A stretch of 64,000 nt of DNA from Theobroma cacao (taxonomy: Eukaryota; Streptophyta; Magnoliopsida; Malvales; Malvaceae). Positions 46,601 through 59,699 of the stretch are shown here, one piece after another. Both the position numbers and the translations under genes were made by a program. A model generated the notes under the pieces. It saw nothing but the letters and a program-made list of their open reading frames with translations, was not told where the DNA came from and searched no databases. Location of the stretch: positions 4,811,956 to 4,875,955 of the forward strand of contig NC_030851.1 in assembly GCF_000208745.1 (NCBI RefSeq), read 5' to 3'. Position 1 is the stretch's first letter, and each line of letters starts with the position of its first letter.

Positions 46601-47778
46601 GCCCTCCTAACACCCAATATGAAAAGATATTGCATTTCTAGTTTTAGAACAACTTGAGACACTGTTATTGCTTTGGCTTTTATGAACTGTAGATTTTTTA
46701 TAATTAAATCACTTCCAATTCATGTTAATAACATGAGATGTGATTTTCAAAAAAGAAAACATGAAATGTGAACTGACTTAACCAAAACCTAATCCTCTAG
46801 ACAGTGGACACAATGGCATAAATAGACTTTTCACATTTATACAGTACTAATATGATGGCAATTCACAATAGTCTGTTCAGCTTAAAGAAACATTTTTTGT
46901 CTTTAAATTAACCAACTTAAATGTTCTTGACAAAAAGTTTAGGACACAAATGTAAATTACCTGCAACATCTACAACTTAATTAAATAACCATTTCTAAAT
47001 AAATAACCATAATTACATTAACAGATATAAACCACAAACTTAACATTCATTAAATCTTGAAAATGAACTAAACCACAAATCGTCTACAACATACTTCAAT
47101 GGTTAATTACAGCGCATTTTCCTTTATCCTAACATTGACTAGACCACCATATTTATAAGAAATACTTTCAACTGCGACCCATTTCATATATTCACTTCAA
47201 TTAATTATTTTTTTAATATAGCATAAACCTCAAACCTTAATTTTCCTTAAACCCCATAAACATGTAAAACCCTCCAAACAAAAAATGACAACGAAGTCAC
47301 AAAACCAAAAGATTCCTTAAACCACCAAAAAGGATCTAACGTAAGATTCATAACAATTCATATCCATCATATCATGTTAATGGTATTATTGTTTTTTTAC
47401 CTCTCCAGTGTGAGAGAAGCAACCATGAAGATAAGTTTCATCCATCCAATGAACAAGGTCACCAACCCAGATCGTTTTAACCTCATCCGTATTAGATCCT
47501 TGCTGCTGTTTCTGCAAGTAGCCTTGCTGCTGCTGCTGTTTTTGTTGCTGCTGTTGATATTGTTGGTATTGAAAATGATGATTATTGTAAGGCATGTAAT
47601 GATGAGGGTACATCATCATCTGCTGCTGCATCATTACCATGGCAGCCGCCGGGTATTGCATGGCTCCCATCCACTGGTTTGGCACCCACTGCGGCGGCTG
47701 CTGCAACTGCTGGCTGCCTTGTTGTTGTGGCGGCTGTTGTTGTTTTGAGTTCAGATCAGGACCATTGGTTGACTGCAT
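43643..47778 (-). CDS. RBP47: RBP47-like poly(A)/oligouridylate-binding protein, 6 exons, 436 aa
   Basis: Nuclear RNA-binding protein of the plant RBP45/RBP47 group (relatives of yeast Nam8 and animal TIA-1). It binds U-rich and poly(A) RNA, and RBP47 members also collect in stress granules. Exons on the minus strand: 47778-47401, 46013-45533, 44993-44911, 44837-44707, 44485-44389, 43783-43643. Borders are GT-AG and the phases add to one frame. The N-terminus is Gln/Met-rich (MQSTNGPDLNSKQQQ, then poly-Q near 75-93). RRM1 is at about 101-180 (KTIWVGDL and GYGFIEF), RRM2 at about 194-272 (LSIFVGDL and GYGFVRF), RRM3 at about 315-388 (IFVGGLDSD and GCGFVQF). The Gly/Tyr-rich tail ends in AAAVPGAS, typical of RBP47. 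The start is the ATG beginning the MQ(S/T)TNG end conserved in this family. Confidence 0.93.
43948..44271. repeat. Tandem duplication in the last RBP47 intron
   Basis: A block of about 155 bp starting ATATAACTCATGCTATTC at about 43947 recurs at about 44119. It has scattered substitutions and ends in CTTTTCCCC-GC-CAGATGC at both copies. It lies between exons 5 and 6 and does not touch coding sequence. Confidence 0.8.
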
Positions 47779-50127
47779 CTTGATATGTAGATAATATAAC
47801 CTGATCTGAGACTGGGTTTTCTTTTCTTTCTCTCTCTCCGCTAGTAGGCCAACGAGAGAAAGAAAAAAGCAGAGAGAGAGAAGCGTGGGTTAAGGGAATG
47901 TAAGCTTATAAAGGGAGGCGGTGGATCTGAGTAATGGGTAAAAATAGTGAGGGCCTCGGTTGCAACGTTGGTGGTTGTTTGCGTGTTTTGTTGCCGTCCC
48001 GTGAGTTTTGACAGGGACCCACTCGGCGGTCGTGTGGGGTATCGTGCTGACCTGGACGGGCAGATGCAACCGGCGGTCCAATTAGACCCTGCTTTTACTA
48101 GTGATAAATAATGATTAACTAAGTTAAGGAAAGTTTCCACTTCTTGGATTTGGAAAATATACAAAGACCCAAACTTTCCACATTTATAACAACATAGTAA
48201 AAAATTTCCTATTGACTTACATTTCAAGAATTAACAAAGTCAGCCTAGTCGACATGCAGGTGCAGATGTTAACAACAGAAGCTTCATGTTAAAACCAGAA
48301 GATTGAAGCACAAAAAAAGGGAGTTGTTTTTAAGTATACCATATCATTGGAGATGTTATCAGATAAAGGTATCTGTTATTTCTAAAATATCTTAATCTGA
48401 ATTTTATTATTTGTTAAGATTCATAAACTGTACAAATATTCGATTAACTTGTTAAATTATTATTCGAATTCGTACTTAATTTCGTTTTTAAACTGTTCTT
48501 TTGTTTTACCTTTTTTAGAAGTAAGGTTTTGACAATAATTTGTGTCTACCTCTAAGCACAAGTACACAAGTTCTTTCTTCAAAAGAAGTAGGTTTTAAGG
48601 ATTAGCATTGGCCAATATCAAATGTGCTTACTCTTTTTCCATCATATTTGATGTAGTAATTTTTATTCCTTTGTCTGAAGAACCTGAATTTCTATTTATT
48701 CTTTAAAAGGCAGATTCCATTTAAAGATTTTTTTGATAGCCTAAAAGTGTATTTTTTTTTAAAAAAAAAAAAAAAAAAAGGTCTGATAGGTTTTTGGATG
48801 TTTAATTTTGGACTCCAACAACCACCCCAAATTTGTTAACCCCCACTTGACCCTTTCTTTATTATTATTGAAAATGAAATCCCATTTAGTACGGCTAGTG
48901 GTAGTGGATTCTCTCATCATTTTGCCTTTCCTGATTTTAGCGCGTACATCTAGTCTGTTAGATGAGATTTATAGAGTGAATCGTTCTATAATGTTGCCTG
49001 GAAATGTCAACCGTTGATCATTGGGTGATGAATCGTGGAGTACCAAATTGGAGAGTAGAGGAAGTAAATGAATGAATATACATGGAAAAGACAAAGCACC
49101 GTTTTTGTTCACATTTGGGAATGAAATAAATTTGACGAGTTGGTGGGTCAAAAGGAAGGTGGCGTCTGTGGGCTGTAAACAAAACGGGGAAAGCGTGTGT
49201 CACGGTTTTTGCCAGTTAATGCTTTAGACCCTGGAGGCTGGAACCTGGAACTTTCAACTTTGACACAATCTTTTTCTCTTTTGGGGTTCGGACGCCACGC
49301 ACGTACCCACTCTTTCTTCACTCGTGCTAATCCAGTCTAGGGATTTCATTGGTCTTGCCTGGCCTGGCAAATGATGCTAGTAAGACAGCACGTCTTGCCA
49401 GTATAGCCGTGAGAGCGACAGAGCAACAACCATTGAAGCAAAGCTGTTGCAAAGCATTTTAGTTGGCTGAAAACACCACCCCTCTCTCCCACTTGCACTA
49501 TTTGCCAATAGCAACAACTGCACTAAACATCAACAATCCTCAAACTGATTCGTTTCTGCCTTTTCATGTGGATCTACTCCACCTGTAATGTAATCCCAGT
49601 GATACACTGTCCTACATACATGACATCTACCATATATAGAAGTATTACTACGTGAGTTATAGAGAAAATTAAAAAGCGTTTTATAAAAGGAGGATGACAT
49701 GAGTAATAAATAAGCTTTTCTTAAACATTCATCACAATAATCAATATTATCTGCAAGAACTGGAAGAGAAAAATGAGAGCACATCAATTTAAATTTATCT
49801 ATTAGTATACTCAATAAATGGACGGACATGAGCATATACATCGCAAAAAGGCAATTTTCTCCTTTGATTGTCATAAATACAGCAGAGTTTCTCTGTTAAG
49901 GTAAAGCGAGAGAAAAACAAGAGGGGGAAAAAGAATGAATAGAATACTAGTTGTGAGGTTTAAGGGGGAAAAAATCAGGTTTCTAAGAAGTTGAAAGCAA
50001 AATGAGCATGCTGTAGCCAAAATTCCAACAGGGTAGCTTGACAGGTTCTCTGTTGGCTCTTGCAATGATACAAACAGAAAATAAGGAGAAAAAGGGTCAA
50101 TAGTAGAATGTACATCAGGCCAGTGCT
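47779..50127. other. Intergenic region between RBP47 and the sulfotransferase-like gene
   Basis: The first 150-300 bp is the likely RBP47 leader and promoter, including a GA-rich tract at about 47850-47881. A poly-A run lies near 48760-48779. ORFs such as 48808-49017 start with TTG or have no recognisable domain. The right end is presumably 3' sequence of the minus-strand sulfotransferase-like gene. No additional gene is supported. Confidence 0.5.
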
Positions 50128-53100
50128 TCACTTCCTGTAATCTCCATAAAGGTAATTTTCATACTGCGTTCCTTTGATTGCCTTTTGTACATCATCCCAA
50201 TTCTGAATGTGATTGGACAATGATCCCTTGTGTATCTTTACCTGACGACTCCTTAACTCCATCCTTGGAACCTTTAGGAATTCTTGAACCTCTACTAATT
50301 TCTGCGAGATGAACAGAATTAACTATCTTAAAAACCAACACTTGGATAAAAAATACCTTAACCACAGCAAACGATGAGCTTTCTATAAAATTTCCTTTTT
50401 CTTACAGTACGGTTCTTTACTACATCCTCATAGTAAAGAATGATGTGCCGGGTGCTTTTGAAGTACTCCAAAGCCTTTTTAGTTGTCTCTTCCACCTGCC
50501 TTAGATTTGGAACAAGCAAGGTTGCATTGACTGCAGGCTTGTACCTAGCAAGTATCTCAGCCTGAAATCATTACATAAGAGTTAAAATTTTTGGATATGT
50601 GAGTTGAAGAGAGAGAGAGAGACAGGGAAGGAGAGGGATGGAAACCTCATGAGGTGAATGAACATGAGACTTGTGGGTTCCATTTAATAGCTTAGCATCC
50701 CGATCATAAGAATTTGCTAGTATTGAAATCATCCTGCGCAACAGATTCCTTCTAAAGAGAAAAATGGCTGAAACACCCCGAGTATTAAAGTATTCCACTA
50801 TTTCTTTATGATGCTGCATCAAGCCCTGCAGTAAAGGATATGATCATCAATACAACAAAGACCAGCATAATCACATATTCATATTACCAATTCCACACTT
50901 AGAGCAATGTGTGCTGACAAAATACCACCTTTATAAATTGTTCCAAAATATAGGAAGCTGTATTCGTTAATGAATATTTCATCACAGCCATTGTTCTCAA
51001 ATCATGAAGAAGACATTTATCTCAAGGGCTTACAGATCTTCATAGGCAAGTTCTAAAGAAATATGACCTCATTGAGGCCATTAAATACATGTTCTCTTGA
51101 GTCCCCCAAATCAGCCAATAAGGGGATAATCTCCCGGTTAATATACATCTTTTTCCACTTGTAAATGCAGGTTTCAACTACTTTAGTCCCTCACAAACGC
51201 ATACGCTGCCATCTCATCTTTCCCCTGCTTTTATTTGTTGCCAGAAACTTATCTCCTGTTTCATTTTCAAAGTTTTCTTAGGTCTCTGACTAAATTCATT
51301 CAATGACATATAAAACTGATATCTGTTCACCATTAATGTATGGGTGAATATTTACCGATAATTGTGCTTCTCCTTAAAAAATGAATGGAACCTAAGTAGC
51401 TACATCTAATAATGAAACTTTTATCAACAAGCAGTAAAGATTATCTATTCAATTCCAATCTCTCCTGTCTCTTCTAAAGGCAAGGCCTTGAATTTCCTCC
51501 ACTTCCCTAAATGGACACCCTACCATTTCATGAAAGGAAGGTCACCTCTGGTCTAAATTCTATAGCTCCCTCTTCTACTATCCTGCTGGGAAAGAGAATA
51601 TCTAGAAAGCTTGACATGATCCTTAAGGTCATCAAATATGTTAGGAGCCTAGAAGAGACATTGCGTTTGTCTCCAGTTTACCCCCTTAACTCATGAACTA
51701 GAAGAAACACGTGAAGAGAAAGAAACTCCAAGAACTTATGCAAGAGCTCTCTGCTCTTTAGTGATCCACTTAAGAATTATTTACTGAATTATTATCAGCA
51801 ATGTGACAGTTATTCAGAAATCCATAGGCTGGGTTAAGAATATAAGGTTGGTGGTATTCTGGAATGGTGACAAAATCAACAGGATGTAGGGTTGTTTTGT
51901 GGGGAAACATGCTAGGATGGTCATGGAATTAATTTTTTGGCATTAGGGGATTAGGTTTATGGTTACAGGGTAAATGCATCTGGTTGCTATGAGAATTACA
52001 TAAAAAAGTGGATCTTGAATTAAAGATAATGGATAATTTCAAATGTCATTTAGAAAAAAAATGAAAGAGAATGAGATCACGAGTTCACAACCATGCCTCC
52101 AGAAACCAAGCAATCCACAAGTTGCATTCACCAAAATATTAAAAGCACATGCATATTCATAATATAAAGGACGTTATTCCTGGTTTCTTTCTGCTTTGTC
52201 TTTGATCAACTGATTGTAGAGTTTGCTTCAGCACACTATATTAGCCATTGCTAATATGACTCTAGTTGGTATAGCTAAGGCTCTGCATGGCAGATAGAGT
52301 GAAACATTTAGTTTACGAGGCTACTCAATTCCTGTTCAAAGTCTCATAAGGGAAAGAATATAATAGATTTCACTAAGACCAAAGATTGCTGCTATAGCCA
52401 TATTAGCTAAATTGCAGTTCAACTCAAGCAATTACATTTCTGCCATGAGATGCTCACCTGATTAAGCATCCACTTCAAGCCAACTGCAGCGGTGCACTCA
52501 TTTTTTGAGGCACTACTCAACCAGTCTAAATTATAAACTTTGTCCAGAGTCTCAAAAATCGAAGACACATTACTCCTCCTAACTTTGACAGAAAATATCT
52601 CCCCATTTGAGCTTATGTTAGTATGATTGTTCAATAACGTCTCAAACCATCCACTCCCAGATCTCTGCATTGACATTATGGCAAAATACCGGACAGGATG
52701 GCATGCACATTCAGCCCTGATCACGCACAACAAATCCCATAATTAAATCTTAAAACTAAAACCAAACTCACAAGCAACAAAATCATTTTGTTACCTGCTA
52801 TAAGTTTTGGGGTTTGGATAGTGTACGTAAGAAATTTCCCATGGCTGAATATTAGGTTCAGGACACGGCTTTTGAATCACCCCAATATTCAAAAACTCAG
52901 TGGTGCTGCCAGTGCTTATCTGCTTCAGACAAATCGAGCATATATACACACCACAAACCATTACAACCAACAATACAACCATCCTCAACAACAGTGGAGA
53001 CTTCTTTGGCGCCTTTAGGATGAAAGAATCCTGAAATTTAATGAATTAACGAGGTATTAAAAACAAATTAAACCACAAAAAAGGATCACTTGGGTATTGA

Positions 53101-53581
53101 TAATCCATAAAATGGAGCTCTGTGAAAGATAGGATGTGGGTATCTGCTATAGGACCAAACCCTTATCTGATTTAGCTAGAAAATCACAGCTCTGGGTTGA
53201 ATAAGACATTACCTATTTAATTTAATATATATTTAGCATTAATTAATTAATCAATCATATTTAACGTATAAAAAAAACAAACCAACATGCACATTATAAT
53301 CAAAAAAACACATCTTTCATGAAAATGATATCTGGGTGTTGCTTCTATCTCCATGAAGTGATAAAAGCAAACAAACCCCCTAAAAACATGGGTCAAAAAC
53401 AAAGATCCTTTTCTCTTTTTTTACAGGAAACCCAGATCAGAGTGTTCACATGATAATAGAAAATACAAAAAATTAATAACAGCATCTTCAATCTCACTCC
53501 AGATAAGGACAATGGAACCAACTAAACATACCAACAAAAAAAAAAACTGACCTTAATGAAGAAACAGAGATCGTCGGCCAT
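50128..53581 (-). CDS. Membrane-anchored sulfotransferase-like P-loop protein, 6 exons, 344 aa
   Basis: Plant family of the At2g15730 / At4g34420 kind, with similarity to NodH-type sulfotransferases. Activity and substrate are not established. Exons on the minus strand: 53581-53552, 53030-52795, 52716-52458, 50825-50646, 50561-50406, 50301-50128. Splice borders and phases are consistent. The 344-residue length equals the Arabidopsis relative as I recall it. A single hydrophobic segment at about 26-45 (RMVVLLVVMVCGVYICSICL) predicts a type II, Golgi-style anchor. The PAPS 5'-phosphate-binding-like loop is SMQRSGSGWFETLL at 104-117. A basic segment FRRNLLRRMIS at about 199-209 corresponds to the 3'-phosphate region. 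The first exon has only 10 codons. Intron 3 is long (1,632 bp). Confidence 0.88.
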
Positions 53582-56248
53582 GGCTTTGAAAGCTCAAAAA
53601 GCAAGGTAATCAAAACGCATTGGCAACTTCTTTGTCTATGGGTTTTCTTTTTTTTTTTCTTTTTCTTTTTTCACTCAAAGAGAGAAAAAGAAGCTTTTAA
53701 TTTTCTCTCATTACTTTCATAGTATCACTCATCATCAATTTAATCCCAAATTTTTTTAAAAGGAAACCAAAATAATAGAGAGATAAAGAAAAATGAAGGT
53801 TATTGTCCCCAAGAACAAAATGATTAGCTCTTTCTTCCCAAATACCGTTGATGAAGAAGGCCCTGCCCTCTGTTTTTTCGCTTTTGCTTCATTTTAACGG
53901 ATCTCTCTCGTGTAATCTGAACTCTAAAAATGTACCCGGGTAGTGTGAATGTACGGACTCGAAGCCTCGAACGATACCAGACGACGTCGTTGCATGGACG
54001 AATTCCCCGATGTTCCTGCTTATGCATACCTGTGGGGATCATGACTTTTTTAAATCTCTATTTATTTAAATATGTTAACGGATTTATGCTTTTGCTAGCC
54101 CACTTTTAATAATAATAATCTTACTTTATGATAAAAGATTTATTATTTTAATAATGTTGCTAGAGCTAATGATTTGGATTATCAAAAGCAGATTTTTACC
54201 TTTCTTACCAACCTTGTGAGTCCCACACGGTTTCCCCTTTTTACTTTTCCTTCTATTTTTTTTAATCTAAAATATGTCTCCTTAACAATGTTTTGTTCAA
54301 ACTTGACTTGTTCTATCGAATTTAATTTGTTTCTGTAAATACATACATTTCAATGGGAATACATCAAGATGCAAGATTCTTGCTTTTTTTTTTTTTTGGT
54401 TAGACTTCCTCAAATATTCTAAAAACAGATTTTCTTTCCCTAAATTACTGACCTATTCACATTCTTTGCTATAGTTTCCCTTTTTGACAAATAATAAAAT
54501 AAATAAATATCACTTTCCTTTTAATTTTTAGTTATAGTAAAATATTACCACATCTATGTGTAAGTCAACAGCTTCCATGTAAATTTAGAAATTATAGTAA
54601 GTGGGTGTAATAATCCTAGAATTAAATTCAATATACGGTACTATTGAATTTGATTATATCATTCTAGTATACATATTGTTAGAACATATGACTGAAAAAT
54701 TGTAAATGTTAGAAAATGGCTTTAAAACGTGTATTTATGTTACTTTTTTAAAGTTTCATTCATCCTCACCAATTATACATTTAAATGTATAAAAAGATTT
54801 CAAGTGATAAACTTTGAGATACAATGAAACTTAATAAGTAATTTTATTTTGGATTGACAAAATCAATTTATTGAGTACTCACCGACGTATGATAAGATTA
54901 TCAAATTCTTATAAATTTTTTACAACAAAATAATATAGAAAGAATCTAAAAAAATTTGAAGAAGGTGAAAAGAGTGATTGTAAATTTTTTTATTAGTCTA
55001 TTTTTTAAAAAACAAAAAAATTTTATTTATAGAGAAATATATATCTTTATACATACATAGTTTTTTGAATAAACATAATTTTTGAATAGTCAATAGATTT
55101 TCTTCCTTTCATTCTTTCACTATGGAAATGTCAAACACATATTATAATAACAGTTTTTGCATTTATTAAAACTTTGAGACTGATTCACGAAGAAATTACT
55201 TCTCTTTTTCCTTTTCACAAATTTAGGTTTGCTTGGGACGTTAAAGTAAAAAGTATCTAATGTAGTAAAAATGAGAACAGTCCATATTGTACTTTACAGT
55301 AACTGAAATTTATTGGTTAAAAAAAAAACTTTTATAACGCACACTATAATATAATCAAATCATTGTTTTGTACCTAATTTATTTTAAGGGGAACCATGAT
55401 AGATTTGCCTGCCACAGCAACCATAATCGTCATGAGAGGCTTGCTTTCCAAATCAGCAACATTGGGAAATCTGATTTCTTTTCTGTTGTTTTTGTTTAGT
55501 CCCACTGCCATGGCCAAAACTGGGAGATTCCATTTCGAAGATATACAAATACAAAAGGAACTTTTCATTTTCTTTCTAAATTATTAAACCCAACTTGTTC
55601 TTCATTTTTTTTTTTTTTTGTTGATAGTCATGTTGCTGTCATATCTTTCGTATTTTCAAAGTTTCGATTGTTCGTGAATGAGCCTCCAATCTGTTGAACC
55701 ATTCAAACGAGAGAGAAAAGACACAAGAAGGATCTATTTAGGGTGTGAATGAAAGAAAAATGGAGCTAGTGTGAAGGGGACGAATTTGATCTGAAATTGT
55801 AGGACCCGAATCTGAAATTTTTCTTCTATATTACATTGAATGAATGATGAAGTTTGCGCCCTTTTTTTGTAGATCCCCAAGCCCTGTTACTCGATTCATC
55901 TCTTCACTACCTTTTACTTACTAGTATTTTACTTTTGTAAAATAATAAAAGAAAATTGTATTTTATGGGATCATTGTTAAGCATTGCATCAGAAACTCAA
56001 AGTCAATGAAACAAAGGTCAACAAGATTAAGGATAAATTCAACTTTACGCTCTTTATAAATTTAAATTTTTTAAATGAGATTTCATTTCATATTAGTATC
56101 TTTTTGAATCTCTTTTCTTTTAATTCTGTTCAATAAAATTATCAAAATATTTTTTAATCTAAAATTATTTTATTTATCCATATTTAAAAATATTTTTATA
56201 ATCTTATTTCACCAAATTAATAACCTAATCTCTTAAGAGAGTATAAGT

Positions 56249-56414
56249 TATCCATGTTACTATGTATTGTTAATTGATTATATATATATATTGTCTGTTT
56301 TTTTATCTTATCTACTCCATAAGTCCGATCAAATAGAATATCTATGCTATTATGTATTGTTAGTTGAATATATATATATATATAGTGTTTGCTTTTTTAT
56401 CTTATTTACTTCAT
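56249..56414. repeat. Tandem duplication of an AT-rich block
   Basis: A segment of about 75 bp (TATCCATGTTACTATGTATT onward, with an (AT)n core and a TTTTTTATCTTATCTACT end) recurs directly at 56339 with moderate divergence. No function is apparent. Confidence 0.6.
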
Positions 56415-57689
56415 GAATTTTGAAAAAAAATTTAAAAAATTATTTTTTAAAAACAAAATTAAAAAAAAAACTTTAGGAGAAATTCCATAAGATCTTTCTC
56501 TTTTTAAAAAAAAATCATGTATTTTTTTATTCGAAAAATGTTATAATTTTAATATTACTATTTATAATCATTTTAACCAAACAGATTATTTTTAAAAATT
56601 TTATAAAAATAAAATTATCAAATAATTTTAATTTAATTTTAAAATTTATTTATATTTTATAAAAATTTAATAATAACTTTTAAATTAAAAAAATCAAGCC
56701 AAACAAGCTCATAAACCTTATTTTAAAATAAAAACTTTTGAGTCCTATTGGCCATAGAAAATTGTGAAGACATCATGGCTAATCTGCGCAACTTCGCTTT
56801 GGCACTTTCGTCCGCATTTGGTGACAATAAAATTCAGTTAAAAGGTGCAAATTTAGGTCACACGTCTTAAACGATTTAATAAATATTGGCCCTAGCTATA
56901 TTAAATATTTACATCAATGTACGCGCATTGGGAAGCACACATTAAAGCCAAATCACTTGTTGCTCGTTTTTCAAACGTACCAAAAAATATACGTATGTAT
57001 GTAAAAACAAGACAATTTTACTTTATTGTTTGTATTTTCAATTCAGGATATGAAATTTTAGAAATATAAGAATCGACTTTGGTTTATACAAATATATTTG
57101 AGAAGCAAATTAATTTGATTAAGGAATATTTTGTTTCCATTAGCACTATTAATACGCCTTGTATATGTTCGACTAGCTATAGCCACCGTTTTATACTAAC
57201 TAGAATTTGGTACATTCATTCTCTAATATCAGATTACAAAATAAATTGTAATACTTTTTTATCTCCAAAAATACTAAAAATTAAAATTTTAAATTCTAAT
57301 CATAACGACATCCTTTTAGAGGCACTGCATGTAATTAATTAATATTTGCTTTATGTCTAATATGTTATTTTGTTGACTATTTCTTTTATCTCATTAAAGT
57401 ATATTACATGATTTCGTATATTATAAATTGATAATTATAATGATGAAATGATCAGCTTTAATTAGTTTGTCAAATGTATTGATTGACTTATAGGTAAATC
57501 ACATGAATCCAAAATCCTTATTAGTTATATGCAAACGAATATTAGATTTAATTTTTGATAAACTTTTACACGATTGAATTAAATTAATATATATTAATTG
57601 GTTGTTAAATTACAATAATTAAACAAATATAAAGAAATACTTAACTATTTACTACTTCTATTAAAATTTTTTAAATATTTTAAAATATA

Positions 57690-57706
57690 TAATACATATA
57701 TATATA

Positions 57707-57740
<34 letters not shown>

Positions 57741-57785
57741 CGTATANAATGTTATATTAATACTATATATATATATATATAATTA
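57690..57785. repeat. (AT)n microsatellite cluster
   Basis: Successive TATATA runs are broken by CGTATA and a single ambiguous base at 57747. The ambiguity probably reflects slippage or poor consensus in the repeat. Confidence 0.75.
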
Positions 57786-58104
57786 TATTATATTATATCT
57801 CAATTGGATACAATTTTTCTCATATGTTAAATAAAGAAAAAAATGCAACTTGATGACAAGGGATTCGATATTTTTCCAATGAACGGAAAACGACGTCGAG
57901 TAGAAAATGAATCCCCACCAGCCCGCCGACCTTGCCATCCAATGGTAGAGTCTCCATGACTTTCAGCTCTATGAGACTATGACTATTATCATTAACCTCT
58001 ATATTTAGAACCACGCCCTTGCAAATTTAGGGGACCAAAACCGGCCATTTCCTCAGCGCCAGATATCGTTTTCTATCACCCACCTTTCTTCCAATATTTT
58101 GCCA

Positions 58105-59010
58105 ATGGATTCATTCACCGACAATGAGATAATCCGTGATTGTCCGCCTTTCTTCAAAGTATACAAAGATGGGCGTGTAGAGAGGTACACAGTCACGACG
58201 CCTGCTCCCGAAGGCATAGACCCAAAGACCGGAGTCCAATCTAAAGATGTGGTGGTTTCACCAGGCGTCAAGGCCAGGATTTTCATGCCACAAACCAGAA
58301 GCCCGGGTAAGAAGCTTCCCCTCCTTGTCCACTACCATGGCGGTGGATTTTCCATAGGATCGGCCCTCGACACTGTCACCCAAAAGTTGCTCACGCCACT
58401 AGTAGTACAAGCCAATATCATCGCCATTTCGATTGATTACAGGTTAGCCCCCGAGTACCTTCTACCAATTGCGTACGATGATTCATGGGCTGGGCTACAA
58501 TGGGTTGCTTCTCATGCAAATGGACAAGGGCCCGAACCGTGGCTTAATGAGAATGCAGATCTGGGGCGGGTTTTCTTGATGGGTGAAAGTGCCGGAGCCA
58601 CCATTGCTCACTATGTTGCAGTCCAAGCTGGTGCTACCAAACTGGTTGGCTTAAAAATCATAGGGACCCTTATTGTACATCCATTTTTCGGCAGTAAAGA
58701 GCCTGATGACATATACAAGTACGTTTGCCCAACAAGTCCCGGCTTCGACCAAGACCCGAAACTGAACCCGGCTGTGGATCCGAACCTGAAGCAAATGGCA
58801 TCTGATAGGGTAATCGTCATGGTAGCAGAGAAAGATGGATTGAGAAGTAGAGGAGAGCTTTACTATGAAACTTTGGTCAAGAGTGGGTGGGGAGGAAGTG
58901 TTGAATTTGATGAGTCAAAAGGAGAGGATCATTGCTTCCATGTTTTACATGACAATGGCAAGGCTGAGGTCTTGAAGAAAAAGATAGTTGATTTTATAAA
59001 GAAAGATTAA
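58105..59010 (+). CDS. CXE: Carboxylesterase (CXE, alpha/beta-hydrolase fold-3), 301 aa
   Basis: Intronless plant class-I carboxylesterase of the hormone-sensitive-lipase type. It probably hydrolyses small acyl esters in the cytosol; the substrate is unknown. The N-terminus has the family signature FFKVYKDGRVER. The oxyanion motif is HGGG (78-81) and the nucleophile motif is GESAG with S162. The acid is D244 (AEKDGLRSRG) and the base H276 (GEDHCFH), so the triad is complete. The element is GESAG where its two neighbours have GDSAG. Codons upstream of 58105 continue open only through a TTG, so I choose the ATG at 58105. It is first in a same-strand tandem array. Confidence 0.92.
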   Translation: MDSFTDNEIIRDCPPFFKVYKDGRVERYTVTTPAPEGIDPKTGVQSKDVVVSPGVKARIFMPQTRSPGKKLPLLVHYHGGGFSIGSALDTVTQKLLTPLVVQANIIAISIDYRLAPEYLLPIAYDDSWAGLQWVASHANGQGPEPWLNENADLGRVFLMGESAGATIAHYVAVQAGATKLVGLKIIGTLIVHPFFGSKEPDDIYKYVCPTSPGFDQDPKLNPAVDPNLKQMASDRVIVMVAEKDGLRSRGELYYETLVKSGWGGSVEFDESKGEDHCFHVLHDNGKAEVLKKKIVDFIKKD

Positions 59011-59699
59011 GATTCTTTTCAGGTGATCGATCCATTATAATTTTACTTAATTTATAGCTCCATGCTTACTTTACTATCAAGCCCGCTGCTCCTCTAATTT
59101 GCAAGATAGTCGTCTCTCTCTTTGAAGAGATATTGGAAACCCTTTTGGAACAGTTACGATCTTGGAAATGTTTCAATGGAGGTAAGATCTGGAAATTGGA
59201 GAGGAAGCTGAAGATACCGAATTTAATAAAGTAAATAAGATAATTAACAAAGTAACTTACTTACCGAGTTACCATGTCCAAATTCTCAACTCGTTCATTT
59301 CTCCTTTTTAGATACCAAATTTAACTTAAACTGAGTTAAAAGTGACATGCATGCATCATTATACATGGTTCAAAACAAATTACTATATGACATTTTATTG
59401 TGTACGTACTGAGTTGGTGCAAAGCTGCAAATCAATATGATAAATTTTTTATCGAGATATCTCCTGATCATTCAGGGTTTTATATTTCCATTGCTAAATT
59501 AGTCGCATATGCATCTAGCACTCTCACAAGTTAGTAATTTTTAAACCACGACCGCTGTACCAAAAAGCAAACCATTTATGTTGGTAGGTAGTTTGGTAGT
59601 ATAATTGTCCTTTATATTCGTCCTACTTTTCGGACTTATTCTTTCCTCTCATTGATTTCTAGAGCCTCTTAGCCTTAGCTAGCTATCTTCTTCTCTAAA
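59011..59699. other. Spacer between CXE copies 1 and 2
   Basis: This holds CXE1 3' untranslated sequence followed by the CXE2 promoter. I see no additional gene. Confidence 0.55.

Larger units (their letters stand above)
53582..58104. other. Gene-free AT-rich region before the carboxylesterase cluster
   Basis: About 4.5 kb. The first part is the promoter of the sulfotransferase-like gene. The rest is strongly AT-rich with homopolymer runs, the duplicated block at 56249-56414 and an (AT)n region with an ambiguous base at 57747. ORFs of 60-90 codons here (for example 55374-55587 and 57079-57342) show no domain. The last 200 bp contains the CXE1 promoter and leader. Confidence 0.55.

Noticed and set aside
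47374..47748. Plus-strand Leu-rich ORF of 124 codons
   Set aside because: It is the antisense of the poly-Gln/Met exon 1 of RBP47; the Leu runs come from CTG/CTT repeats.
48808..49017. 69-codon ORF with a hydrophobic stretch
   Set aside because: It starts at TTG, and the ATG-initiated part is about 47 codons with no family signature.
58099..58104. Extended CXE1 start at 58099
   Set aside because: It begins with TTG; the ATG at 58105 matches the usual N-terminal length of CXE proteins.
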